From Dillenia suffruticosa (Eukaryota > Streptophyta > Magnoliopsida > Dilleniales > Dilleniaceae), in the NCBI GenBank assembly GCA_033439265.1, contig JAVTVX010000035.1, positions 14,224,001-14,288,000 on the forward strand: a stretch of DNA of 64,000 nucleotides. Direction: 5' to 3'. Below, piece after piece: positions 10,802 through 22,056 of this stretch. Under the pieces are notes generated by a model. The model saw nothing but the letters and a program-made list of their open reading frames with translations. It was not told the DNA's origin and searched no databases. Each line of letters begins with the position of its first letter. Within the stretch, counting starts at the first letter, position 1. A program made the position numbers and the translations under genes.

Positions 10802-11250
10802 TGTTGAAATATCAAAAAATAGAGCACAAGAAATGAAGAATACTTCTGAATTTTATTGAAGAAGAATGAGAGCATACATGGACAGATTTGAGAGCATTTT
10901 TCTCATAGATTTTGGAGATACAATGAGGCTCTATTTATAGAGAAAAGGGAAAAATAGCCAGTAGAAAGTGATATTCCCGTTGGAGCTCAAACCCCAAGGA
11001 ATTCCAACAGCTAGTTTTTTGACTGTTGAAATATATGCTGCCCAAACTGCCCCTAGCTATTTGGGTTTGCTTCCTAGACTTTTCTCCAAACTTTTGGGCT
11101 TCCTTGGGCCTATTTTTGAATGTATTTTGGGTTGGTTTAGGCTGCCCAAATGGGCCATGCTTGCTGGACAATGCATGCTGATTTTTGGACTTCTAAGTAG
11201 ATGCACTTGGTTGGTGATGAAGATGGGTTAAGTTATCCTTCTTTTCAACA
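10802..11250 (-). repeat. 3' LTR of E3
   Basis: This 449-bp LTR runs from TGTTGAAATATC to CTTTTCAACA on the plus strand. It is nearly identical to the solo LTR at 27581-28029, which has the same length and opposite orientation. A TATA box on the minus strand (TATAAATAGAGCC) lies near 10930-10940. H2 carries an older relative at 21612-22056. Confidence 0.92.
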
Positions 11251-14085
11251 CTCCCCCTCAAGTTGGGTGCGTAGATATCGATAGTGCCCAACTTGTTCAT
11301 GATTTCTTGAAGATGCATTGCAGTTCCCCCTTTTGTGAAGATATCAGCTAGTTGCTCTTTTCCTTTGATGTAGGGAGTGGCTATAAGCTTTTCTTCCACC
11401 TTTTGTCGAATGAAGTGACAATCAACTTCTATGTGTTTAGTCCTTTCATGGAAGACCGGATTGGATGCAATATGAATTGCCGATTGATTGTCACAATGCA
11501 AGTTGATTGGTGTAGAAACATTGAACCCTAATTCCTCTACTAGAGCCTTCAACCATACAATCTCACTGGCCGCTGACGCCATTGCTCTATACTCAGCCTC
11601 TGCACTCGATCTTGACACCACATGTTGTTTTTTGCTCTTCCATGCTACCAAGTTGCCTCCTACGAACATGCAGTACCCGGTGGTAGATCTTCTATCCTTT
11701 GAATCGCTCGCCCAATCTGCATCGCAAAAGCCTTCAATTTGGGAGCTTCCATTGTTCTTCATCCAAATACCTAGTCCTGGTGATTTCTTGATGTAGTGAA
11801 GGATGCGCTCAACTGCTCTCCAATGACCCATCTTTGGAGAATGCATATGTTGACTAATTTGGCTCACGGCAAAGGCTATGTCTGGCCTAGTGATGGTGAG
11901 GTAGATCAGTCGTCCTACAAGTCTTTGATATCTCTCTATGTCCTCAAGTGGCTCCTCATCATCTACTAGAGGTCCAGTGGTGACAATAGGGCTACAAGCT
12001 GGCTTTCCTCCTAGCTTTCCTGTTTCCTGCAAAAGATCAAGTGCATATTTCCTTTGGGATAGAATTAACCCATTATTACAATAGGCTAACTCAATTCCTA
12101 GGAAATACTTTAGTCTCCCTAAATCTTTAATTTCAAACCTAGAAATCAAGAAATTTCTAACTATATCTATTAAATGCATGTCATTTCCAGTAATGATGAT
12201 ATCATCTACGTAAACTAAGGCTATCACTATTTTATCATTGTTTTTTCTAATGAAAACAGAAGAGTCGCTATGGCATTTAACAAATCCACTACTAAGGAAA
12301 GCATGGCTTAATTTTACATACCATGCCCTTGGGGATTGCTTCAGCCCGTAGATAGCCTTGCGTAGTTTGCACACGTTTCCTCCTTGTTGTTGAAACCCTT
12401 GAGGAAGTTGCATGTACACTTCTTCTTCGAGATCTCCTTGAAGGAACGCGTTTGCTACATCCATTTGAAACATGCTCCATCCATGGTTCACCACAAGAGA
12501 CATCAAGACCCTAATTGTATTCATTTTGGCAACGGGTGCGTATGTCTCTTTGTAATCTATCCCATATGCTTGAGTGAATCCTTTAGCCACAAGTCTTGCC
12601 TTAAACCTTTCAATTGATCCATCACTTTTATATTTGATTTTGTATACCCATTTGCATCCGACGGCTCGCTTGCTCTTTGGAAGAGAGGTGACTTCCCATG
12701 TACCGTTCTTGGTCAATGCATCTAGTTCTTCCTTCATTGCCTTTCTCCACCTTGGGTCCTTGGATGCTTCATCATATGTCCTAGGCTCCTGTTCTTTATC
12801 TATGCCACTCAAAAAATTTTGATGGCTCAAAGAAACATGTGAGATGGTATAATAATTAGAAATCGGATGAGATGTTACCTTGGAGTTATAGTAAACTCTA
12901 CGGTTAATCCATTCCGAACGGGGAACCCTAAGCCTCGTGGATCGCCTAAGGTGAGGAGGTGGTGCATCCAAATCTCCCTCTACATGCTCGGATTCTTCCT
13001 CTTCGGTTTCTTGATCTCCCCCTGAAGTGTGGGCTGCCTCCTCTTCTATGGAGTTTGATCCTTCTTCTTCATTATTTTGAGATTGCTCATTAGTCTCTTG
13101 GGAGATTCCTTCTGCAATTGGTGGAGATGATTGATTCGGGAGAAGTAAGAAATTCCACGTGCTTGGAGTGCTCTCTTCTTCTGATGATTGATGTTCTTCA
13201 TTATCTACAAAAAAGGACTCATTCTCCACAAATATCACATCCTTAGATGTGTATGTTTGGTTAGTTTTAGGGTCATAACATCTATACCCCTTTTCAAAGG
13301 AAGCATACCCCAAAAATATGCACTTTCTACCCTTATGATCTAACTTATCCCTCATGTGTGCTGGAATATGAATGTAACATACACAACCGAATGTTCTAAG
13401 ATGAGATATCTTAGGTTTTCTATCTAGTAGGGCTTCTAAGGGTGACTTGCCATCCAGGACTTGAGATGGGATAAGGTTTATTAGGTGGACAGCGGTTTTT
13501 ATTCCATCACACCAAAATTTCTTAGGCACATTTGCATGAAACATCATAGCTCTAGTTATTTCTAATATGTGCCTATTTTTCCTTTCGGCCACCCCATTTT
13601 GTTGAGGTGTGTACACACAAGACATTTGATGTATAATGCCATTCTCTCTAAGGTAGTTTTCAAATGTCAAACAAGTGAATTCTCCACCATGGTCCGTCCT
13701 TAGAATTTTAATGTTAGCATTGTAAAGTTTGGTCACATATCTCTCATAGCTTTTAAAGGCTTCAAAAGCTTGATCTTTGGTATTCAAAAGGTAGACCCAA
13801 GTGTACCTAGTTTTTTGGTCTACAAAAGTAATGAAATACTTGTAGCCTAAATGAGATTTGATAGGTGAAGTCCACAAATCCGAATGAACTAAATCAAAAG
13901 CATCTTTATAAATTGTTTTTGAATTGGGATACATTGATCGGGTTTCCTTTCCCAGAATACAAGCTTCACAATGTCTATCTTCAATATTAATACTTGGAAA
14001 TAGACGCTTTAAAGCTTGGTCACTAGGATGCCCAAAACGTTTATGCCAAAGAGATGCATCTTCTTTGATATGAGCTACGGCCTTC
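11251..14085 (-). pseudogene. E3 pol: integrase, reverse transcriptase, RNase H
   Basis: On the minus strand the domains are the pre-integrase finger (HKRFGHPSD, HCEACILGKETRS), integrase core (HSDLWTSP, DHGGEF, QQNGVAERKN), the linker with an acidic stretch and LRRSTRLRVPRSEW, reverse transcriptase with YVDDIIIT, and RNase H ([16 protein letters not shown], tail NLRGSV). The frame is open throughout this span and also runs from E2 sequence across the junction. E3 is nevertheless defective as an element because gag, protease and the 5' LTR are absent. Confidence 0.9.
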
Positions 14086-15859
14086 TTGTTTTTGGGCAAA
14101 TGAGTAATCTCCCAAGTTCTATTTTTGGTAAGAGCATCTATCTCTTCTTTCATAGCTTGCACCCACCTAAGATCTTGTTTTGCTTCTTCAAAAAATCTAG
14201 GTTCCACCTCTTTGTCAATCTTGTTTAAGTATGCTTGGTGTATTGTGGAGACATGTGAGGTAGTATAATAATCAGAAATGGGATGCAAAGTCACTTTAGA
14301 GTTGTAAAACACTCTTTGGTTGATCCATTCGGATGGAGGAAGTCTTAGTCTTGTTGATCTTCTAAGAGGGGGTGGTGGAGAAGGAGGTGCTTCATCCGAA
14401 TTTTCAGAATTGGGATCCTTGATTTGTTCTGAATTTTGAGCTCCCCCTGAATCATTTGAGGGGTCTTCTTCTGAAGAGGTAGAATCTTCATTGCCTTGAG
14501 TATTCTCTCCTTCCATTTGAGGATTATTTTGGATATCATTTGCTAAAGGCTGGTATGGAAGAACTAGGAAATCCGAAGAACTTGTTGGAGTATTTTGCCT
14601 TGGTATTTCATGTTCTTCTTTTCTTGAAAAAAAAGGATTCTTTTTCCACAAATATCACATCTTTAGATGTGTATGTTTTGTTGGTTTTAGGATCATAACA
14701 TTTATATCATTTTTCAAATATTGCATAACCTAGGAATAGGCATTTCCTTCCTTTATGGTCTAATTTGTCTCTGAATTGTGAGGGAATGTGGATATAGCAT
14801 ACACAACCAAAAACTCTAAGATGGGAAATCTTTGTTTTTCTTCCTAGGAGCACTTCTAAAGGTGATTTGCCTTTTAGAATCTTGGAAGGCATTAAGTTTA
14901 TCACATGGACTGCGGTTTTAACCGCATCACACCAAAATTTCTTGGGCACATTAGCATGGATCATCATGGCTCGTGCGGTTTCCAATATATGCCTATTCTT
15001 TCTTTCAGCTACCCCATTTTGTTGGGGTGTGTAAACACATGATTTTTGATGAAGAATGCCATTCTCATTTAGAAAGTTTTCAAATTTATGGCTTGTGTAT
15101 TCCCCACCATGATCAGATCTAAGAGCTTTGATTTTAGCATTGTAAAGGTTAGTCACATACTTAAAATAGCTTTTGAGTGCTTCAAAAGCTTGATCTTTAG
15201 AATGCAAAAGGTATACCCAAGTGTATCTAGTCTTTTGATCAATAAATGTGATGAAGTGTTTATACCCTAGGTGTGATACGATAGGAGAAGTCCAAATGTC
15301 CGAGTGAACTAATTCAAATGGTGTGATATATTCACTTTCTGAACTAGGGTATGTAGTTCTTGTTTCTTTCCCTAAGATGCATGCTTCACAAGATTTGTTT
15401 TCTATATTCAAATTTGGGAGAAGATGATTTAATGCCTTCTTGTTTAGATGCCCTAATCGAGCATGCCAAAGGGAGGCATCATTATTGATGTGAGTAGTGA
15501 ATGCATGTTGCCCTTCGTCCAAGTAATATAGGCCCCCCTTTTGAGACCCTTTTCCAATCATTTGGTTAGTGTTTAAGTCATGGAATGTGACTATGTCTGG
15601 ATCAAAAATGGCTCTACACCCTAGGCCTTTAGTGGCTTTACTAATGGACAAAAGATCAGAAGTAAGTTGGGGAACATAAAGGGCACTTGAGGATTTTCCA
15701 AAAATTTCAACTTCTCCCATTTGCTTTACTTCCAAATCTTGCCCATTAGCAACTCTCACTATCTTTCAAATTAGGAGATTTTTAAAGCATTTAAATTTCT
15801 TCCTATCCCTAACCATGTGGTGATCTGTGCCGGAATCAACAAGAAATTTTTCAGAATAA
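14086..15859 (-). pseudogene. E2 protease, integrase and linker
   Basis: Minus-strand sequence shows the post-protease region (VANGQDLEV, ALYVPQLTSDLLSISK), the integrase finger (WHARLGHLNKKAL, SCEACILGKETR), the core (HSDIWTSP, DHGGEYTS, PQQNGVAERKNRH) and the acidic linker ending in LRRSTRLRLPPSEW, then meets E3. It is the upstream half of the E2 polyprotein and carries a few breaks. Integrase would insert the cDNA into host DNA. Confidence 0.88.
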
Positions 15860-16379
15860 GAAGTAGAGTTTTGTTTATTACCATCCATGTGTGCCGAATG
15901 TAGAGACCTCTTCAAGTGAATATCCAATTTATCTTGAAGGGTTCCACATTGGGCAACACATCTGACCACTACGGAAGCATAAGATCTTCTTTGTTGGATA
16001 GCTTCTTGAAGGCCGAAATTGGAGGAGTTTAGACTTGGATGGACAGCCTCTTTGTGATCAACTTTGTTGTCCAAGAGTGGGGCTGCTTTTTCATCTCTTT
16101 GGGGGCCGAATTTGAGGAACTTTTTACAAACTTGTTGACCCTTTATTCTACTCATTTCTTCCCTTTTACGTTTCACTTCTTCATAGGATGGAAGAGCTCT
16201 TGTATTGGAGATACATTGTTGCAAAGTCTTACACAGCCCTTTGAATTTATAGGATCCAAATGGCTCTTTAAAAATGAGGTTTAGTTCCTCACAAATATTC
16301 AGCATACCTTGCATCAAAAGAACCCACTTTGGATCATCTTTGAAGTTGAGAGACGGATCGTGAACCCGCTCTGATACCA
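15860..16379 (-). pseudogene. E2 gag region of atypical sequence
   Basis: The frame begins MVSER at the LTR/primer-binding-site junction, as in the other copia elements. It then departs from them: I see no NAWQDTIKRS-type gag start, no usual UBN2 pattern and no C-X2-C-X4-H-X4-C knuckle. The segment includes DDPKWVLLMQGMLNIC and ALPSYEEVKRKREEM before rejoining copia sequence at the protease motif VDSGTDHHMV (about 15830). It is only about 170 residues, shorter than a normal copia gag. It may be gag from a distant lineage acquired by recombination, or a captured host fragment. I cannot name it. Confidence 0.6.
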
Positions 16380-16879
16380 TGTTGAAATTCAAAGTAAGAA
16401 GAACAAACTAAAATTTAGAACTTTATTGAATTTGAGAGCAATTCTTATACATAATAAGAGAACTTTTTTTCATAGTTTACAAGGGGAGATCAATCCCTAT
16501 TTATAGAGAAAAGGAGAGGGAGAAAGAATGGTAGAATGGAAGAGCGGAGAGAGCATAATGCTCTCTCCTCTAGCTAGCCGTTGGAGGCTTCCAACGGCTA
16601 GTTTAAGAACTGGCCGTTGGGGCCTCCAACGGCTAATTCTTGCTAGCTGTTGGGGGACCATTTGGTCATCCATTTGCTGGCCCGGGCTGGGCCCGAAGGG
16701 CCCAGTCCATTGCCAGTGGGCCTATCCCATATTGGGACCCTAATTTGGGCCAAGAAATCTAGACAAGAGGGGCATTAATTTGCCTCTATGCTTAGGTTTC
16801 CTTTAGGCCTCAAATAAGTAAGGAAAAATACAATCAATTTAGGGTTAATTGAGTACCCTAAGTGTTCTTCATTTCAACA
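16380..16879 (-). repeat. 5' LTR of E2
   Basis: This 500-bp LTR is flanked on its left by the primer-binding site (about 16368-16379) and on its right by the target copy GTAGA (16880-16884). It differs from the 3' LTR at about 14 positions by eye. A truncated member of the same LTR family lies at 34218-34649. Confidence 0.93.
16498..16505 (-). promoter_or_regulatory. TATA box of the E2 5' LTR
   Basis: TATAAATA on the minus strand, followed by GGGATTG, lies about 120 bp before the inner LTR end, as in E1. Confidence 0.75.
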
Positions 16880-16884
16880 GTAGA

Positions 16885-17744
16885 CTCTTGGTAGACTCCT
16901 CTAGCCTCATGCTAGTCTCGACCCTTTGAATCATAAATTGAACTTCTTGAAATGAAGGGAATATCTTCATTTTAAGGATTTCTTGATGAATTGGAGCATA
17001 TTCATCTCCAAGGCCCATAAGAAGATCAAAGGTCATGTCTTCATCATTTCTTTGAAGAATGGTCTTGAGATTAGAAGTTGGATGCCTAAGAAGATTATGC
17101 TCATTCCAAAGATTCCTATATTCTCCAAAGTATTCGGGTAGGGTTTTACCTCCTTTTTGAATTTTGAAGATTTTTCTTTTGAGCTCAAAGATTCGTCTGG
17201 TGTTGGTCTCTTGCCCATATAGAGTATGATCCCACAAAGCCCTTGCATTTTTTTTGGTACCTAGACCTTTCGGTATCCAGGACTTTGTCCCGACTAATTC
17301 GGAATCGACCTGACTGTCAGATCTCATTTTGAGGGGGAGGTCTGCCTACATTATTTTTTCCATACCCAGTAAGAGTCAAACTCCCGACTTGGTTAAGGGA
17401 CGAAAGTGTCCTTCCCACCTACCCCAACAAGTGTTGGTAAAGCCCTTGCATTTGGAATACAAGTAGCCATTGCTTTGTGGGTTTTGTCAAACGACATTTG
17501 AAGTAGCACCACCACTTGATCATCTTGCTTCTTCCATGATTTCAATGTAGGGTTGGCATCAACTAAGGGATCCTCCAATATGTGATTTTCAAGTTGAAGA
17601 AGTTCAAGAATCTCTTGATGGTAACTTGCCAAGCATTGTAATCTGATAAATCTAAGAGAATGAAAGTAAACATGGAAGTACTAATTTGTGGTGGAGGATT
17701 ACCAACACCAGAAGATGAAGGTATCAAAGCCTGCTCTGATACTA
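16885..17744 (-). pseudogene. H1 gag N-terminal half, split by a SINE
   Basis: Minus-strand sequence begins at the primer-binding-site junction with VSEQALIPSSSGVG and PQISTSMF. It continues through HKAMATCIPNARAL up to the SINE, and beyond it through YGQETNT-RIFELKRK, LPEYFGEYR and SFQEVQFMIQR to the E2 insertion. It matches E1 gag closely and is broken in a few places in addition to the insertions. Confidence 0.87.
17248..17438 (-). mobile_element. tRNA-derived SINE with target-site duplication
   Basis: About 190 bp of non-copia sequence interrupts H1 gag. It is flanked by direct repeats of AAAGCCCTTGCATTT (17236-17250 and 17439-17453). Read on the minus strand it starts near ACCAACACTTGTTGGGG, has a box-B-like GAGTTTGACTC (about 17370-17385), a 3' domain with CGAATTAGTCGGG and CTGGATACC, and ends in a short A run (T8 at 17248-17255). 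The ATTAGTCG / GGATACC arrangement resembles the conserved 3' domain of angiosperm SINEs. Box A is weak. No coding capacity is expected; it was mobilised by a LINE. Confidence 0.85.
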
Positions 17745-18174
17745 TGTTGAAATTTAAATATAGCAAGTTAAGAATGAAAAAAGAAACTTCAAGAATTTAA
17801 TTGAGAAGTCAAAGAGAGTTTACATGCAATGAAGGTATGTTTTTTCATACCTTCTAAAGGAACATATAAGCCCTATTTATAGAGAACAAGAAGAGGGGGA
17901 AAGAGATAAGAAAAGAGTGGGAGGAGAGGACATTGTGCCCTCTCCATTTCTAGCCGTTGGGGGAAACTTTGGTCCCCCATTTGCTGACCCGGCGGGCTGG
18001 GTCTTTAGGGCCCAGCCTGAATACTGCAGGCAAGGCCCATTTAGGGCCCAATTTGGAACCCTAAAGGGGATTACAATAATGACAAAGGAGAAGAAAAATT
18101 ATGCCTAGATTAGAACTATACATTTAGATTTTATTCCCTAAGAATATAAACCCTTATTGTCATTTATTTCAACA
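17745..18174 (-). repeat. 5' LTR of H1
   Basis: This 430-bp LTR of the E1 family runs from TGTTGAAATTTAAAT to TTTATTTCAACA on the plus strand. It has one CTAGCCGTTGG unit and a decayed version of the GC hairpin. The primer-binding site lies at 17733-17744. The H2 reverse-transcriptase sequence continues at 18175 with CTCAA, the presumed target copy. Confidence 0.9.
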
Positions 18175-21100
18175 CTCAATTCCTAAAAAATACTTTATTC
18201 TCCCTAAATCTTTAATCTCAAATCTAGAACTCAAGAAATTTTAGACTATATCTATTAAATGCATGTCATTTCCTATAATGATGATATCATCTATGTAAAC
18301 TAAGGATATTACTGTTTTATCATTGTTCTTTCTAATGAAAACAGATGAGTCGCTATGGTATTTAACAAATCCATTACTAAGGAAAGCATGACTTAATTTT
18401 GCATATCATGCTCTTGGGGATTGCTTCAGCCCGTAGATAGCCTTGCGTAGCTTGCACACGTTTCCTCCTTGTTGTTGGAGCCCTTAAGGAAGTTGCATGT
18501 ACACTTCTTCTTCGAGATCTCCTTGAAAGAGCACGTTTGCTACATCCATTTGAAACATGCTCCATCCGTGGTTCACTGCAAGAGATATCAAAACTCTTAT
18601 TGTATTCATTTTCACGACGGGAGCATAGGTTTCCTTGTAGTTTATCTCATAAGCTGGTGTAAATCCCTCAACCACAAGTCTTGCCTTGAACCTTTTGAAT
18701 GACCCATCGCTCTTGTATTTGATCTTGTACACCCATTTGTATCCTACAGCTCGCTTGCCTTTGGATAAAGAAGTGATTTCCCAAGTACCATTCTTGGTCA
18801 AGGCATCTAGCTCCTCCTTCATTGCCTTTCTCCATCTTGGATCCATAGATGCTTCATCAAATGTCCTAGGCTCCTGTTCTTTATCTATGCCACTCAAGAA
18901 GCCTTAGTGGCTCAAAAAAATGTGTGAGGTAGTATAGTAATTGGAGATCAGATGTGATGTTACCTTTGAGTTATAATAAACCCTTTGGTTGATCCATTCA
19001 GATGGAGAGACCCTAAATCTTGTGGATCACCTAAGTTGGGGAGGTGGCTCATCGGGCTCAACGGATTCATCCACAACTTGTTCTGAAGGCTCCTTTTGTT
19101 TCGTTTCTTGCTCTTCCCCTGAAGTGAGAGCTACCTCCCCTTTTATAGAGTTTGATCCTTCTTCAATATTTTGAGAGTGATCACTAGTCTTTTGGGAGGC
19201 GCCTTCTTCAATCGATGGAGATGGTTGATCTGAAGGGAGCAAGAAATTCCATATGCAAGGAGAATATTCTTTGCTTGATGCTTTGGGTGTTTCTTCTCTT
19301 ACAAAAAAGAATTCTTCCGCTAAAAATATCATATCCTTGGATGTGTATGTTTGATTAGTACTTGGATCATAACACCTATCTCCTTTTTCAAAAGAAGCAT
19401 AACATAAGAATAGGCATTTTTCTACCCTTGTGATCTAACTTATCCCTCATATGAGATGGTATACGAATATAACGCACACAACCAAATGTCCTAAGGTGTG
19501 TTATCTTAAGTTTCCTTCCTAAAAGCATTTCTAGAGGTCACATACCCTTTAATGCTTCAGAGGGTATTAGATTTATAACATAGACAACCGTTTTGACTGC
19601 ATCACATCAAAACATTTTAGGTACATTTGCATAGAGTATCATGGCTATAAAGGTTTCAAAAATATGCCTATTTTTCCTCTCAGTTGCCCCATTTTGTTGG
19701 GGTGTGTAGATACAAAACATTTCATGAATAATGCTACGATCTTTGAGAAAGTTCTCGAAGTTGTGGCTTGTGTACTCCCCCCATGATCTGATCTAAGGAC
19801 CTTTATGTTGGCATTATAAAGTTTGGTAACTAATTTTGCATAGCTCTTGAGAGTTTCAAGAGCTTGGTCCTTGCTGTTCAAAAGGTAAATCCAAGTGTAT
19901 CTAGTCTTATGGTCAATGAAAGTAAAGAAATATTTGTATCCTAAGTGTGAGAAAATAGGAGAAGTCCAAACATCAGAATGTATCAAATCAAATGGATTTT
20001 CATATATTGTTTCAGAACTTGGGTATATTGTTCAAGTTTCCTTTGCCAAAATACAACTCTTACAATGTTTATTTTCAAAATTTAAAGTTGGAAATAAACG
20101 TTTTAAAACTCAATCACTAGGATGCTCTAATCGCTCATGCCAAAGAGATGCGTTTTCTTTAACGCGAGCTGTGAATGCATGTTGTTCTTGATCCAAAAAG
20201 TAGAGGCCTCCTCTTCTAGTACCCTTGTCAATCAATCGATTAGACTTGAGGCTATGAAAAGAGACAGAACTTGGATAAAAAACAACTCTACATTCTTGAT
20301 CCTTAGTGATTCTCCCTATGGACTGCAAGTTTGAAGTAAGTTGGGCAACATATAAAGTATCAGTTGTTTTTCCAAAAATATCAATTTCCCTAATATGGCT
20401 GACTTTCAAACCTTGCCCATTTGCTACCTGAACTATCTTATGGTTAGGGAGTTTTTTAAAACGTTTGAGTTTTGATTTATCCCCCTAACCATATGATAAT
20501 CGTTGGCTGAATCAATGATAAAATTTTCAGAATTTAAATGAGTAGGGGTTTTTGAATTGTACCAACAAAGGGGGTGAGTTTTTGCAGCCTCTTTGTTGCA
20601 CCTTCAAGAGTGGCTTTGAGGGCTGCTATCTCGACCATAGAGGGTGTTTGAGTGACAGCTTGTTGGGCCATGGCATGTGGGCTGGAGCTTGAAGAAGTGT
20701 GGATGCAAGTGCCAACATTTGTCAACATATCAACAGCTTGTTGATCTCTCTCGGCTTGAATGATTTTGGCCTTAAGTGTGGATGCAAGTGCTAACATTTG
20801 TCTTTTGTATAACCCTTCTTCTTGCAATGAGAGCATACATCTCTTTTGGGCATTTGAAGCACCTTGGCAGCCGTGAGTTCTTCTTGGGCAGCCGCGAGTT
20901 CTTCTTGGGCAGCCGCAAAGTCATGAACTTCCATCCTTTGCTTTGAGCTTTCCTCAATTCACATGCTAATCCTGGCACGTTGAAACATATTTTGAATCTC
21001 TCCAAATGAAGGAAATTCCTTCATTCAAATTATTTCTTGCCGAAGATGTGTATATGACTTATCTAGCCCCATGAGCAAAGAGAAGATTTTGTCTTCCTCC

Positions 21101-21611
21101 CTTCTTTTTTGAATGATCTTTTGATCAATAGACTCCGGCCGAAGAGTCATTAGCTCATTCCACATGTCGGTGAGATCTCCAAAATATTGAGGAAGTGTCT
21201 TTCCTTCTTTCTTGATGGTTGCAATTTGCCTTTTGAGTTCAAAGATTCTTCCAAGGTTAGACTCTTGACCATAGAGTGAGAACATTGTATCCTATATTAT
21301 TTTGGCAATTGGAGCACACGTCACCATGGCCTTGTGAGTTTCATCTATGGAGTTGAGAAGTAAAAAGAATACATGATCATCCCTCTTCTTCCACTCACTA
21401 AAGGTTGGATCGGAGTCTTCAAGTGGTTCATCAAGAATGTGACCCTCTAGATTGTAAAGATTTAGAGCCCTTCTCATCACACTAACCCATTGATAGTAAT
21501 TTCCTCATTTCAATTGAATGGAGGAAATATTTTGGAATTGGGTGATGTTAATGAAAGGTAGAGGGTCACCCAACCTTGAAGAAGAAGGGATCGAAGTTTG
21601 CTCTGATACCA
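18175..21611 (-). pseudogene. H2 gag-pol remnant
   Basis: From right to left on the minus strand: gag (NLYNLEGHILDEPLEDSDP, LPQYFGDLTDMWNEL), a decayed linker, the protease surroundings, pre-integrase (WHERLEHPSD), integrase (HSDVWTSP, SDHGG), linker (LRR near 19027), and reverse transcriptase (GYKWVYKIKYKSDGS, MFQMDVANV) to the H1 junction. The region around 20700-20960 holds short reiterated phrases and may be rearranged. No segment longer than about 140 residues is open; it is a multiply broken fossil. Confidence 0.85.
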
Positions 21612-22056
21612 TATTGAAATATCAAAGTCTAAAGATAAAGAAAATATGAAATAAATTATGAATTTATTGAAAAAATACATTGGTGGTTGAGAGCATTGAA
21701 TCATGGTTTTAGGGGATACAATGAGGCTCTATTGATAGAGAAAAGGAAAAAATAGCCGGTAGATAGAGATTCAAAAGCAATATTCCCATTGGAGCTCAAA
21801 CCACAAAGAATTCCAACAGCTAGTTTTTTGACTGTTGAAATATATACTACCCTAACTGTCCCTAGTTATTTGGGTTTGCTTCCTAGACTTTTGTCCATAC
21901 TTTTGGGCTTCCATGGGTCTATTTTTGAATGTATTTTGGGCTAGTTTAGCTGCCAAAATAGGCCATGCTTGCTGGACAATGCAGGCTGATTTTTGGGCTC
22001 AAGTAAATGCACTTGGTTGGTGATGAAAATAGGTTGAGTTATCCTTCTTTTCAACA
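21612..22056 (-). repeat. 5' LTR of H2
   Basis: About 445 bp, from TATTGAAATATC (an altered TG terminus) to TTTTCAACA on the plus strand, with the primer-binding site just left of it (TGATACCA, about 21600-21611). It carries the CCAACAGCTAG unit and a TTTTTCC...ATAG TATA region near 21735. It is diverged from its relatives at 10802 and 27581. Confidence 0.85.

Larger units (their letters stand above)
10802..14085 (-). mobile_element. 5'-truncated copia element E3 inside E2
   Basis: E3 has a full 3' LTR (10802-11250) and pol from the pre-integrase region to RNase H, but no gag, primer-binding site or 5' LTR. On its right side the sequence changes directly from E3 (SLWHKRFGHPSDQALKRL) to E2 linker sequence (LPKNKKA) near 14085. 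No clear 5-bp target repeat spans the two ends, so it is either a truncated insertion or an insertion followed by a deletion. Confidence 0.8.
8898..16879 (-). mobile_element. Ty1/copia element E2 with nested E3
   Basis: E2 has two LTRs (8898-9396 and 16380-16879), a primer-binding site, gag-pol and polypurine tract on the minus strand, and an exact 5-bp target repeat GTAGA. The LTRs differ at about 14 places by eye over 500 bp, suggesting an age of order 1 My at a usual plant rate. Without E3 (10802 to about 14085) it would be about 4.7 kb. It is broken a few times. Its gag region is atypical (see 15860-16379). Confidence 0.92.
1255..18174 (-). mobile_element. Old Ty1/copia element H1, host of several nested insertions
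   Basis: H1 is a minus-strand copia element of the same family as E1. Its parts are the 5' LTR (17745-18174), gag (16885-17744 and 8083-8897) and integrase to reverse transcriptase (1255-3026). The gaps are filled by E1 (3027-8082), E2 (8898-16879), a SINE (about 17248-17438) and, at the left, E0. Its RNase H and 3' LTR lie left of the window. H1 itself sits in the reverse-transcriptase region of H2; CTCAA follows its LTR at 18175. It is broken at many points and is clearly older than its passengers. Confidence 0.85.
18175..22056 (-). mobile_element. Old Ty1/copia element H2, host of H1
   Basis: H2 is a minus-strand copia remnant from its 5' LTR (21612-22056) through gag, protease and integrase to mid reverse transcriptase, where H1 was inserted. 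Its 3' part lies left of the window. Related coding sequence occurs in F1, J and E3, and its LTR is a diverged relative of the E3 LTR. It is broken at many points and is one of the oldest copia copies here. It abuts gypsy sequence at 22057. Confidence 0.85.

Noticed and set aside
10968-11231. Identical 87-residue frames at 10968-11231 (plus) and 27600-27863 (minus) as a conserved small gene
   Set aside because: Both are the same LTR in opposite orientation; the identity reflects recent LTR copying, not coding selection.
20700-20960. Novel repeat protein in the H2 region (reiterated RLPKKNS-type phrases)
   Set aside because: Short local duplications in a multiply broken gag; no independent frame, start or family match.
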